This document shows, one piece after another, positions 1-6,764 of a stretch of 64,000 bases of DNA (positions are counted from its first letter, which is position 1; each line of letters starts with the position of its first letter). The notes under the pieces were generated by a model, which had not been told where the DNA came from, searched no databases, and saw only the letters and a program-made list of their open reading frames with translations. This DNA is from an uncultured Lentisphaerota bacterium (GTDB lineage Bacteria; Verrucomicrobiota; Kiritimatiellia; CAIQIC01): NCBI GenBank assembly GCA_903896925.1, contig CAITZM010000072.1, forward strand, positions 1-64,000, given 5' to 3'. The position numbers and the translations under genes are program-made.

Positions 1-543
1 CAGAACGCGGCCGGCGACGCCGCGGGCTGGTTCATGAACGCGGACGGCTCCACGCGCAGCGCCCGGTACTGGTTCAACCTCAGCGGCTGGGACATCAAGG
101 CCTGCGGCGACTACGAAGGTCTTGGCCGCGGCCAGCTGTTCTTCCAGAACGCCGCGGGCGTGACGGCATATTGGCGGCTCGACACCAACGGCAATTACCT
201 GGCGGCCATCCCCGTGGGCGTCATGCCCGGCTGGAAACTGCGCGGCGTGGGCGATCTGGATGGCGACGGCAAGGCCGAACTCTTCTGGCAGAACGCCGCC
301 GGCACGGTGGTGATCTGGTATCACAATCCCAACGGCACCATCCGCGGTGGCGCGCCGTTCAACACCGGCGACTGGGCCTTGTGCGGCGTGGCGGATATCG
401 ATGGCGACCACATCAGCGACCTCGTCTGGCAGAATTCCGCCGGGCTCACGGGCGGCTGGTTCATGAACAGCAACGGCACCGCCCGCACCGCCAGCTACTG
501 GTGGGGCACTGGCGCTTGGAAACTCAAAGCCGCCGGCCGGTGA
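1..543 (+). CDS. FG-GAP/VCBS-like repeat protein, C-terminal part (start outside window)
   Basis: The reading frame is open from the first base and ends at TGA 541-543, so only the last 180 residues are visible. They form about four imperfect repeats of roughly 45 residues. Each has an acidic, calcium-site-like stretch (DLDGDGKAELFWQN, DIDGDHISDLVWQN), then a short strand, then a glycine/asparagine turn with the pattern W-(F/Y)-x-N-x-(N/D)-G. This is the look of an FG-GAP/VCBS propeller in secreted or surface proteins of PVC bacteria. Function is unknown; binding or adhesion is likelier than catalysis. The gene is convergent with the minus-strand lipoprotein gene, whose stop lies 15 bases away. 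No terminator-like hairpin fits in that gap. Confidence 0.8.
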   Translation, partial: QNAAGDAAGWFMNADGSTRSARYWFNLSGWDIKACGDYEGLGRGQLFFQNAAGVTAYWRLDTNGNYLAAIPVGVMPGWKLRGVGDLDGDGKAELFWQNAAGTVVIWYHNPNGTIRGGAPFNTGDWALCGVADIDGDHISDLVWQNSAGLTGGWFMNSNGTARTASYWWGTGAWKLKAAGR

Positions 544-558
544 GGCGCGTGAGCAGCT

Positions 559-888
559 TTATCGTCTCCAGCCGGGGCCGGGATGGTGATACCCGCCGTG
601 GTACCCACCGTGATAGCCGCCACGGTAGCCCCCATGGTATCCATAAAACCAAGGATCAAAGGCCCACATCCAAGGCAGGCAGCCCATCGCCGGCCACACA
701 GGATCGTAATAGACCACCGCCGGCTGCTGCCCATACACCACTTGCGGCGGCGGAAGGGCTTGAACCAACTGGCCGTTGACCATGTAGTACTTCGGCGGCG
801 GTTGGTAATACGTCGGTTGCATGTAAACCGGGCTGGCGCAGCCCACCAGCAACAACATCGCCGTTAAAATGGGGATCGTCCTATTCAT
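559..888 (-). CDS. Small lipoprotein with Gly-Tyr-His-rich tail
   Basis: Predicted 109-residue lipoprotein. The start at 888 is chosen because a purine-rich stretch (GGAAGGGAAAA) lies just upstream and the protein then opens with a short lipoprotein signal, MNRTIPILTAMLLLVGC. The Cys at residue 17 in LLVGC is the predicted lipidated residue. The middle is rich in Pro, Tyr and Gln, and the end is a run of YHGG/YRGG repeats (about residues 83-105). It lies 98 bases downstream of the SUMF1-domain gene on the same strand and may share its transcript. A longer reading frame through the upstream gene exists on this strand but has no start signal and is disregarded. Role unknown; low-complexity tails of this kind occur in envelope proteins. 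Confidence 0.7.
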   Translation of the reverse strand: MNRTIPILTAMLLLVGCASPVYMQPTYYQPPPKYYMVNGQLVQALPPPQVVYGQQPAVVYYDPVWPAMGCLPWMWAFDPWFYGYHGGYRGGYHGGYHGGYHHPGPGWRR

Positions 889-986
889 GGCTTTTCCCTT
901 CCGTTCCAGCGGCCCCGCTTTTAGGGCCGAGCTTTCTACCAGGATAGTCGGGACTGGACGCGGGATGGTTACGGATGAGGCGCGGC

Positions 987-1820
987 TTATTTTCCGGCCG
1001 CGCTGCGCACACAGCGGAAGCCGTAGATGTCGTAGCCGAGGCAGACGTCGGGCAGGCTCTGGGCGTCCGCCGCGCGAAACCACGCCGTGCATTTCTCCGC
1101 CGTGCCCGCCCAGCTGCCGCCGCGCACGACGCGCTTCTGTCCGGTGGCCGGACCCCGCGGGTCCTGCGCCGGACCGGTCCGATAGTAATCCGCAGCGTAG
1201 AAGTCGTGGCACCATTCCGCCACGTTGCCGTGCATGTCCACCAGGCCCCACGCGTTGCTCCGCTTGCCGCCGACCGGATGGGTCGTCCTGGACGCGTTGC
1301 CCTTGAACCAGGCGTGCGCGCCCAGCCCTTGCGCATCATCGCCAAACGCATAGGCGGTGGTGGCGCCGGCGCGGCAGGCATACTCCCACTCGGCCTCGGT
1401 CGGAAGCCGGTAGCCGGCGGCGGAAAAATCGCACTGCCAGGTGGTCTCGTTGTAACACGGCGCGAGCCCTTCCTTGCGCGAGCGGGCATTGCAGTATTTG
1501 ACCGCCTGCGTCCAGCGCACCTGCTCCACCGGACGCAGGTCGCCCTCGAACTTGGACGGGTTGACGCCCATCAGTTCCTCGTAGGATTCCTGCGTAACCT
1601 CGTGCCGGTCCATGTAGAAGCTGCTGACCGTGATCTTATGGGCGGGCCGCGCATCTTCCGCGCCCGCATCGGAGCCCATCACAAAAGCCCCGGCAGGGAT
1701 GAGCACCATGTCCGCGCCGCTCGGCGTTTTGATGGCCTGCGGTTGCCCGGCCTGGCCGGGCAACGCGACCGCCGCCCAACCGCATAACGCTGCGGCCCAC
1801 AAACAAGTTTGGATCTTCAT
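987..1820 (-). CDS. Secreted SUMF1/FGE-sulfatase-domain protein
   Basis: A 277-residue protein with a signal peptide (MKIQTCLWAAALCGWAAVALPGQA) and then one formylglycine-generating-enzyme-type domain. Visible family motifs are MVLIPAGAFVMGS, YRLPTEAEWEYACRAG, GNVAEWCHDFY, RVVRGGSW and GFRCVR. Bona fide aerobic FGE enzymes have two copper-binding cysteines in GGSxxCxxxxC. Here the first is Gly (GGSWAG) and only the second remains (AEKC), so catalytic formylglycine formation is doubtful despite the nearby sulfatases. The start at 1820 gives a clean signal peptide; the frame extends upstream only inside the neighbouring gene. It begins 7 bases after the stop of the 784-residue secreted protein, suggesting one transcript. 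Many SUMF1-domain proteins are structural or binding proteins, which is the alternative here. Confidence 0.85.
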   Translation of the reverse strand: MKIQTCLWAAALCGWAAVALPGQAGQPQAIKTPSGADMVLIPAGAFVMGSDAGAEDARPAHKITVSSFYMDRHEVTQESYEELMGVNPSKFEGDLRPVEQVRWTQAVKYCNARSRKEGLAPCYNETTWQCDFSAAGYRLPTEAEWEYACRAGATTAYAFGDDAQGLGAHAWFKGNASRTTHPVGGKRSNAWGLVDMHGNVAEWCHDFYAADYYRTGPAQDPRGPATGQKRVVRGGSWAGTAEKCTAWFRAADAQSLPDVCLGYDIYGFRCVRSAAGK

Positions 1821-1827
1821 CGTTGCC

Positions 1828-4182
1828 TCACTCCGTGGACGCGCCTTCGTGGCCGAAGGCGCACTGGAGCACCTCCATGGTCCGCTCGCGCATCGACTTG
1901 GCGAAAGCAAAAGCGTCGTCATCGGTGGCCGTCATCATCCGGTAGCCGGCGCGCTGCCGCAGTTCCCGGGTGATCGTGCGGAAGTGCCCGATGGACCCGT
2001 CCTGGCTGCCCCCGATGGTGCGCGTCGCGCGGCCCAGCTGGTTGGCCTTCTCGTCCTTCTTGTCCTCGTTGCTGTCGATCAGGGCCCGAACCTGGGCGCT
2101 GAGCGCGCGGGCCGCCGCGGGCGTGCGCTCGTCGAGCTTGAGCCGGTTGTACACGCCGGAGAATTTGTTCACGATGCCGTCCAGTTCGTCGACCAAGGCG
2201 CCGAGCTGGGGCCGGGCCGCCTTCGTCTGTGCACAAAATGCATGGGTCTGCTTCGCCCAGGCGAGGTACTCATCCATGCGGCTGCGGATGCCGATGCAGA
2301 ACTGATCCATCTCTTCGAGGCGCTTCAGGAGGTCCGCCTTCTTCGCCTGCTCTTCCTTGTCGGCGAACAGCTTTTCATATTCCGCGGTCACCGCGCAGGT
2401 GGCCGGATAGCGGTCGCGCGGCACGTGCCGGACCTGCAGCTCGTCCAGCTGCCCGGCCTCGGGCGTGTTTTGCAGCGCCTCGGTCAGCACGTCGAACACG
2501 CCCCACGTCGCGTCCGGGCTGCCGCTGATGCGGCGGAACGGATAGACGACGACGTGGCCGGCGGGGTCGTATTTCGCCTCGGGGAGGCTTTCGAACTTCG
2601 TATTGCGCAGGCACAGGTGGTCCCCATCCACGCACACCGGGTAGGCGAACGTGCCGCGCGTCGAGGACCAAACCGTACGTGATTTTTTCTTCGCCGAAAC
2701 GCCGAAGCCTTCGTACTCGTTGTTGGGCTTTTTGATGATGCACCGCCACGTGTCGATCAGCCCGTCCGCACGTTGGAAATCCGCCCGCCAGAGCGCGCGG
2801 AATGGGACGGTCCAGTCCGCCTGCGTATCCTTGACGGGATCCAGGCTCGCGATGGGTTGCCGGCACCAGATGCCGGGCGCTGCGAGGATCGCGACCCACA
2901 CTCCGCGGTCCTGCTCCCGGCTACACTGGATTTCGGTCGCGGCGATCCGCCTGGCCTCGCCCGTGCCGGTCACCGTCAGCTGCACCGCCTGCTCGCCCGA
3001 CCGCCACGCACAGGCGACGATGGCGTTGCCGCCGTCCAGCAACTGCGCCGCGAGCCGTTCGCTGGGGCAGCGCAGCCGCGCCGCCTGGGTTTGCGCGGCA
3101 GCGACGACCAGGTCGCCGCCGAAAATATCCGGCACCACCGCGTAGCGGCTTTGCGCCTCGACCGCGAGGCTGCCCATGCCTGCGCCGGGCCGCGCTTCCA
3201 CCAGCGGCTGGCCGCGCCGGATGACGTAGCGCGTGAGGAGGGCGCGTCCGGCCGCCGTGGTCGTTTCGGCCTCCACCACCGCCTGCGCCGGCGTGAGTTC
3301 GGCGAGGCGCACCGCCTTCGTTTGTTGCGCCTGATCCCCGCCCGCGGCGGCAGGGATCAGTTTCGGCCCCGGCCGCCACTGAGTGCCCAGCCGGTAGTAA
3401 CCTTCGATGCCCGCCGCGCGCTTCCGAAACACCAAGGCGAGGTCGCCGTTGACCACGCACACATCACCATCGCCAGCGTGGCCGGCGGCGATTTCTTTCC
3501 AGCCGGTATGCTGGCTGACGGCGTCAGCCGTCAGAGCCACTGCCGAGAGCGCGCCCGTATCGAACGCCTGAACGCCACTGGTCGCCACCGGTTTGGGCAC
3601 GCTGTCCTGGTACGGCACATAGCTGCCTTCGTAGAGCCGGAACAGGTCGGCGCGATAGGAACAGTTGGCTTGTTCGCAGCTGATATACGCAAACCAGCCT
3701 TGGGGAAAATCCTTCCCGACCGTGAACGTGACGTGAATTTCCGTCCAGCTGTCGGCTTTGAGCGCGACCGGTTCGGAGGCGGCCGCGCGGTCATAGGGTT
3801 TGCCGCTGCGTTCGATCTGGAGCTGGACGGACACCGGCGCCTGTACGGCCTTGGCCAGCACGGCGAAGGTGTAGGTCTTCCCCTTCTGACCCGCGTCCAC
3901 CCGCTGGCCGAACTGCGTGCCCCAGTCCGCCACACGGCCGATCGTCACGCAGGCGCTGCGGTCGCCCGCCGCCGCGTCCAGGTTGTTGACGATGAACCGG
4001 GCTTCGGTCGCGCCCGCCAGGTCCAGATGCCAGCCCACCTCGTCCGTGGCGCGCAGTTCAAACCCGGGGTTGGCGAAAAAGTTGGCTGGTTGCGCGGGGT
4101 TGGCCACCGCCACAGGCTCGGCGGCCCGCACGGGACCGCCGCCCAGCGCGAGCAGGGTAACCAACAGCCATCGGCAGTTCAT
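1828..4182 (-). CDS. Large secreted protein with carbohydrate-binding-like N-terminal domain
   Basis: A 784-residue exported protein of unrecognised family. The chosen start at 4182 gives the signal peptide MNCRWLLVTLLALGGGPVRA with a purine-rich GGAGAGGTGA upstream. Residues about 30-190 resemble a galactose-binding-like (CBM4/9-type) beta-sandwich: NPGFELRATDEVGWHLD near the start and a long strand-rich stretch ending in YEGSYVPYQD. The central part is beta-rich with many Trp residues (WRADFQRADGLIDTWRC). Residues about 590-660 are charged and probably helical (EYEKLFADKEEQAKKADLLKRL is split across this stretch). No catalytic signature was recognised. It is the first gene of a likely minus-strand set with the SUMF1-domain protein and the small lipoprotein. 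A heparinase-like or structural role is possible but unsupported. Confidence 0.75.
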   Translation of the reverse strand: MNCRWLLVTLLALGGGPVRAAEPVAVANPAQPANFFANPGFELRATDEVGWHLDLAGATEARFIVNNLDAAAGDRSACVTIGRVADWGTQFGQRVDAGQKGKTYTFAVLAKAVQAPVSVQLQIERSGKPYDRAAASEPVALKADSWTEIHVTFTVGKDFPQGWFAYISCEQANCSYRADLFRLYEGSYVPYQDSVPKPVATSGVQAFDTGALSAVALTADAVSQHTGWKEIAAGHAGDGDVCVVNGDLALVFRKRAAGIEGYYRLGTQWRPGPKLIPAAAGGDQAQQTKAVRLAELTPAQAVVEAETTTAAGRALLTRYVIRRGQPLVEARPGAGMGSLAVEAQSRYAVVPDIFGGDLVVAAAQTQAARLRCPSERLAAQLLDGGNAIVACAWRSGEQAVQLTVTGTGEARRIAATEIQCSREQDRGVWVAILAAPGIWCRQPIASLDPVKDTQADWTVPFRALWRADFQRADGLIDTWRCIIKKPNNEYEGFGVSAKKKSRTVWSSTRGTFAYPVCVDGDHLCLRNTKFESLPEAKYDPAGHVVVYPFRRISGSPDATWGVFDVLTEALQNTPEAGQLDELQVRHVPRDRYPATCAVTAEYEKLFADKEEQAKKADLLKRLEEMDQFCIGIRSRMDEYLAWAKQTHAFCAQTKAARPQLGALVDELDGIVNKFSGVYNRLKLDERTPAAARALSAQVRALIDSNEDKKDEKANQLGRATRTIGGSQDGSIGHFRTITRELRQRAGYRMMTATDDDAFAFAKSMRERTMEVLQCAFGHEGASTE

Positions 4183-4406
4183 CGACACGATGTCACCTCT
4201 CCGCTTGAGTTCACAAGTCTTCACAATCCTGAGCCACGCTAACGGACGGCTCGGACTCGCGTGAGTATAGACGCGGCCTTTTTTCCCGCCAGCTTTTACC
4301 TGCGCCCGACTGCGGTGAGGGATGATCATTCCTGCGTGCTGTGAACCCATCAGAGCGTTTGCTCTTATCCTCCCATACTGCCTATCCCTTCGCTCTCTTC
4401 TCCAGA

Positions 4407-4578
4407 CACCTGCGGCCTTGTGCCGCAGGTGAATCAGTTTGGCAGCCAGAAGGAATCAGGCACCCGCCCTCTTTTGCTGCCGACGCCGCGGCGTCGGCAG
4501 CAAAAAGGAATTCACTACCAAGTGTTGCCGCGTTGACCGCAAAACTGATTCACCCGCCAGACAAGCTGGCGGGGGTCT
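4407..4578. repeat. Composite hairpin element with inverted ends
   Basis: Left end: a 10-base-arm hairpin (CACCTGCGGC with GCCGCAGGTG, 4407-4431) running into AATCAGTTT. Right end: AAACTGATT running into a hairpin with arms CCCGCCAG and CTGGCGGG (4551-4571 region). The inner ends GTGAATCAGTTTGGC (4429-4443) and GCAAAACTGATTCAC (4539-4553) are inverted repeats with one mismatch. The perfect palindrome 4472-4505 lies between them. The right 37 bases recur at 9565-9601 with one difference. This is the form of a small non-autonomous mobile or REP-like element. Confidence 0.7.
4472..4505. repeat. Perfect 34-base palindrome
   Basis: Both 17-base halves match exactly (TTTTGCTGCCGACGCCG followed by its reverse complement). 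It has no loop bases and is flanked by A/T runs. It could fold as a strong hairpin on either strand and act as a two-way terminator, or be the core of the surrounding repeat element. Confidence 0.85.
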
Positions 4579-4629
4579 TGCAGGCCGCACACTCGCCAGC
4601 CACCACGCTAGAGGGAAGGGGATATGCTG

Positions 4630-4725
4630 ATCCCGCCATTTTGGCGGGATGTTTGGCGGGATGTCGGGAAAAGCCCAGCCGGCCGGGCTCTATCCCGCCA
4701 GTTTGGCGGGATGGCTGGCGGGATG
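4630..4725. repeat. Two near-identical 34-base hairpin units downstream of the deaminase-ATPase gene
   Basis: Copies at 4630-4663 and 4692-4725 agree at 31 of 34 bases. Each contains CCCGCCA, a short T-rich loop and TGGCGGG, followed by a second TGGCGGGATG. They start 18 bases past the stop of the minus-strand gene at 4743, so they may stop its transcription, although there is no clear U-run. Confidence 0.75.
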
Positions 4726-4742
4726 ATTCCGTGCCGGGCCTG

Positions 4743-6224
4743 TCAGCGACGAAAGACCCGGTATTGGGTCTTCGGGCCCAGGCCGAACTTCTCCAACAGC
4801 CTGAGGTCGACAAACTTCTTGAGGTGATTGAGGGCCGTCCGATTCGGCACACCCATGGCCTCGGCATATTCGCCCGAGGTCGCCGACTGCCGTGTCACCA
4901 CCCATTCCCAGCCGGCCTTTTCGGCCTTGCCAAGGCTTTTCAAGACGTCAGGGTTGAGCGCCGCGGTGGCCGCGGTTTTGCTGCGGTAGATAGTGAGCAC
5001 CAGCGACTCCCCTTCCATCGTGTAGGTTGGAAGTGGCAGCCCCAGCTGCTCTGCGTTCTGCTTCAGGCTGGTCAAACCGAAGCCTTGTTCCTCCGCCATG
5101 CCCAGCCTGGCGAAGACATAATGCAGCAGGGGATTGCGGCTCTTCATGGGTGCCGAGAACGTGCGCATCTGCTCCAGATCGATGGGCGGAATCGGAGCGC
5201 CAGGGCTCTTGATCGTGATGGTGTCCGCCGTCACGATAAGCTGGCATTTTTGCTCGGCCAGGCTGTAGTCGCGATGAATCAGCGCGTTGATCACGGCTTC
5301 GCGCAGCATCTCGAACGGCAGGTCCACCTGTTCCTTGCGCTCCATGCGGCTCCGGTCCAAGGTCGCAGGCAGTACCTTGGTCAACCAGTCCTGCAATTGG
5401 CCGGGGATCAGCACCAGCGCTTGTGCAAACTCCATGCGGGCGGCTTTGCCGTCAGCCAGTTCAGCCCGCGCCAGCAGTCGCGCCTGCGGCAGGGCGTGGC
5501 CGGGTGCCTTGCCGAACAGGATCAGGCCAAAACCGGAGGGGACCACCTGGTTGCCCACCTCGACCAGGATACCCTGCTGACGTAACAGTCGTTGGAAATC
5601 CTCGGAGCCGGCCGTGGCCCCGACCTTCATCCGCGCATGGTAAAGCTGGAGCGCGTCGCTGGATAAATCCTTCCAGTCCACGGCCGGCAGCGAGTCCTCG
5701 TATTTCGACACCGGAATGGGCTCCGGTACAGGTTTCCCGAGCTGCTGCCGTGCCCAGGTGGAGAATGCCTGGTTCGCCTCAAGAATCTGGTCCTGCAGGT
5801 CGCGGTCAAACAGATGCACTGTGACCCCGTGCCGCCTGAGGTGCTCGATCCCTTTGCCGGCCACCGTCGGATGGTCGTCCTCGACGCCGACGTAGACCTC
5901 CTTGATGCGGGCGCTGACGACGTGCTGTGCACAGCCATGTCCGGGGTGTTTGCGCGACAGACAGGGCTCGTGGGTGGTAAACAGCACACAGCCATCCAGC
6001 TTTTCGTCCGCACACTTGCGCTCCAGCAGGGTAAACTCGGCGTGCTGGCCATCCCGGAGTTCGCCCCGTGCCGCGGTGGCAATGGAACCGTCAGGCCGGA
6101 CCAGGACGGCCCCGACCCGCGGGCTCGGCGCGTAGTCCGGGCGCTGCCCAGCCACGGACCCATGCATCACTTCGACGGCCTTCTCCATCAGCTGTCGCGG
6201 GTCGAATTTCATTTTAGCAGGCAT
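4743..6224 (-). CDS. RibD-like zinc deaminase fused to COG2865-type ATPase and winged helix
   Basis: A 493-residue cytosolic protein with three parts. Residues about 10-145 are a cytidine-deaminase-fold domain closest to the deaminase half of RibD: His61-Ala-Glu63, then Pro87-Cys88 and Cys98 supply zinc ligands, and VAGKGIEHLRRHGVTV (121-136) is RibD-like. Residues about 185-415 match the HATPase_c_4 part of COG2865 regulators: GFGLILFGKAP, LREAVINALIHRDY (307-320, N box) and EEQGFGL (378-384, G box). The C-terminus (about 425-490) looks like a winged helix. COG2865 proteins normally begin with an AlbA_2 domain, and here the deaminase takes that place. No riboflavin genes are nearby. The start at 6224 follows AAGGGGAG at good spacing. 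A nucleotide-modifying regulator or defence role is inference. Confidence 0.85.
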   Translation of the reverse strand: MPAKMKFDPRQLMEKAVEVMHGSVAGQRPDYAPSPRVGAVLVRPDGSIATAARGELRDGQHAEFTLLERKCADEKLDGCVLFTTHEPCLSRKHPGHGCAQHVVSARIKEVYVGVEDDHPTVAGKGIEHLRRHGVTVHLFDRDLQDQILEANQAFSTWARQQLGKPVPEPIPVSKYEDSLPAVDWKDLSSDALQLYHARMKVGATAGSEDFQRLLRQQGILVEVGNQVVPSGFGLILFGKAPGHALPQARLLARAELADGKAARMEFAQALVLIPGQLQDWLTKVLPATLDRSRMERKEQVDLPFEMLREAVINALIHRDYSLAEQKCQLIVTADTITIKSPGAPIPPIDLEQMRTFSAPMKSRNPLLHYVFARLGMAEEQGFGLTSLKQNAEQLGLPLPTYTMEGESLVLTIYRSKTAATAALNPDVLKSLGKAEKAGWEWVVTRQSATSGEYAEAMGVPNRTALNHLKKFVDLRLLEKFGLGPKTQYRVFRR

Positions 6225-6764
6225 AGACTCGCTCCCCTTGGGGTTCTGTGAGGAAGACTTGTGGAGCCACCAGCAGCATCGGCCAGACCGGCCAACGCGG
6301 CGGCGCAACTCGACATCGTTGTCATCGTCACGGTCATCATCACCATCATGCCCATGCATGTAGCCGTGTCAAGGTCGTCCGCCGCCGAAAAGCAGTTTGC
6401 TGAACGCCTCCTTAGCCTCTGTCCTCTCAGCCGCCCCCCAAGGTTGGTGGACTGGCCCGCGGAGGTGGAAGTAGCTAGCGGAAAACACCCTCCACTGCTG
6501 GCGACGATGCCGACAGTCACCGACCGTTACAAGGTTGACCAACCATCATGCGCCTCGGCTTGGCTGTCGTTTCCAAGCCTCCTGAAAACCGGAGTTCCAG
6601 GGATTACTTTACTTCTTGCCCCTAAACACGAAACGGCGCAGCCCTCCGCAGCAGAGGGCGCCCTCCACACTGGAGGGCGGCGTGTCACGCCGCCGTTGTT
6701 GCACGCGAACGACAGTTTGCCTCCGGGAAAGCCTCGGGAAAGCAGACCGCCGGCTTTCCAAGCT
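6225..6764. other. Intergenic stretch, no gene seen
   Basis: These 540 bases lie between two minus-strand genes. They should contain the promoter of the deaminase-ATPase gene and the end of the GH106 transcript. The only clear structure is the pair of inverted repeats at 6660-6694. A weak TTTCCAA-like unit lies near 6570. No tRNA or small ORF with a start signal was found. Confidence 0.6.
6660..6694 (-). terminator. Overlapping inverted repeats downstream of the GH106 gene
   Basis: GCCCTCC (6660-6666) pairs with GGAGGGC (6672-6678) across five bases. GGCGGCGTG (6676-6684) pairs with CACGCCGCC (6686-6694) across one base. They lie about 70 bases past the stop of the minus-strand GH106 gene. 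The two hairpins share bases, so only one can form at a time. There is no U-run, so termination is a guess. Confidence 0.45.

Larger units (their letters stand above)
4183..4742. other. Intergenic stretch made mostly of palindromic repeats
   Basis: These 560 bases separate two minus-strand genes. No coding frame with a start signal was found. The right half (4407-4725) is almost entirely inverted repeats, listed separately: a hairpin at 4407-4431, a perfect 34-base palindrome at 4472-4505, a hairpin repeated near 9580, and two near-identical hairpin units at 4630-4725. The left part, upstream of the 784-residue gene, should hold its promoter, but I see no convincing -35/-10 pair. Confidence 0.7.

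Noticed and set aside
987-1820. Calling the SUMF1-domain protein the sulfatase-maturing enzyme of the locus
   Set aside because: One of the two essential copper-binding cysteines is missing and the gene is far from the sulfatases.
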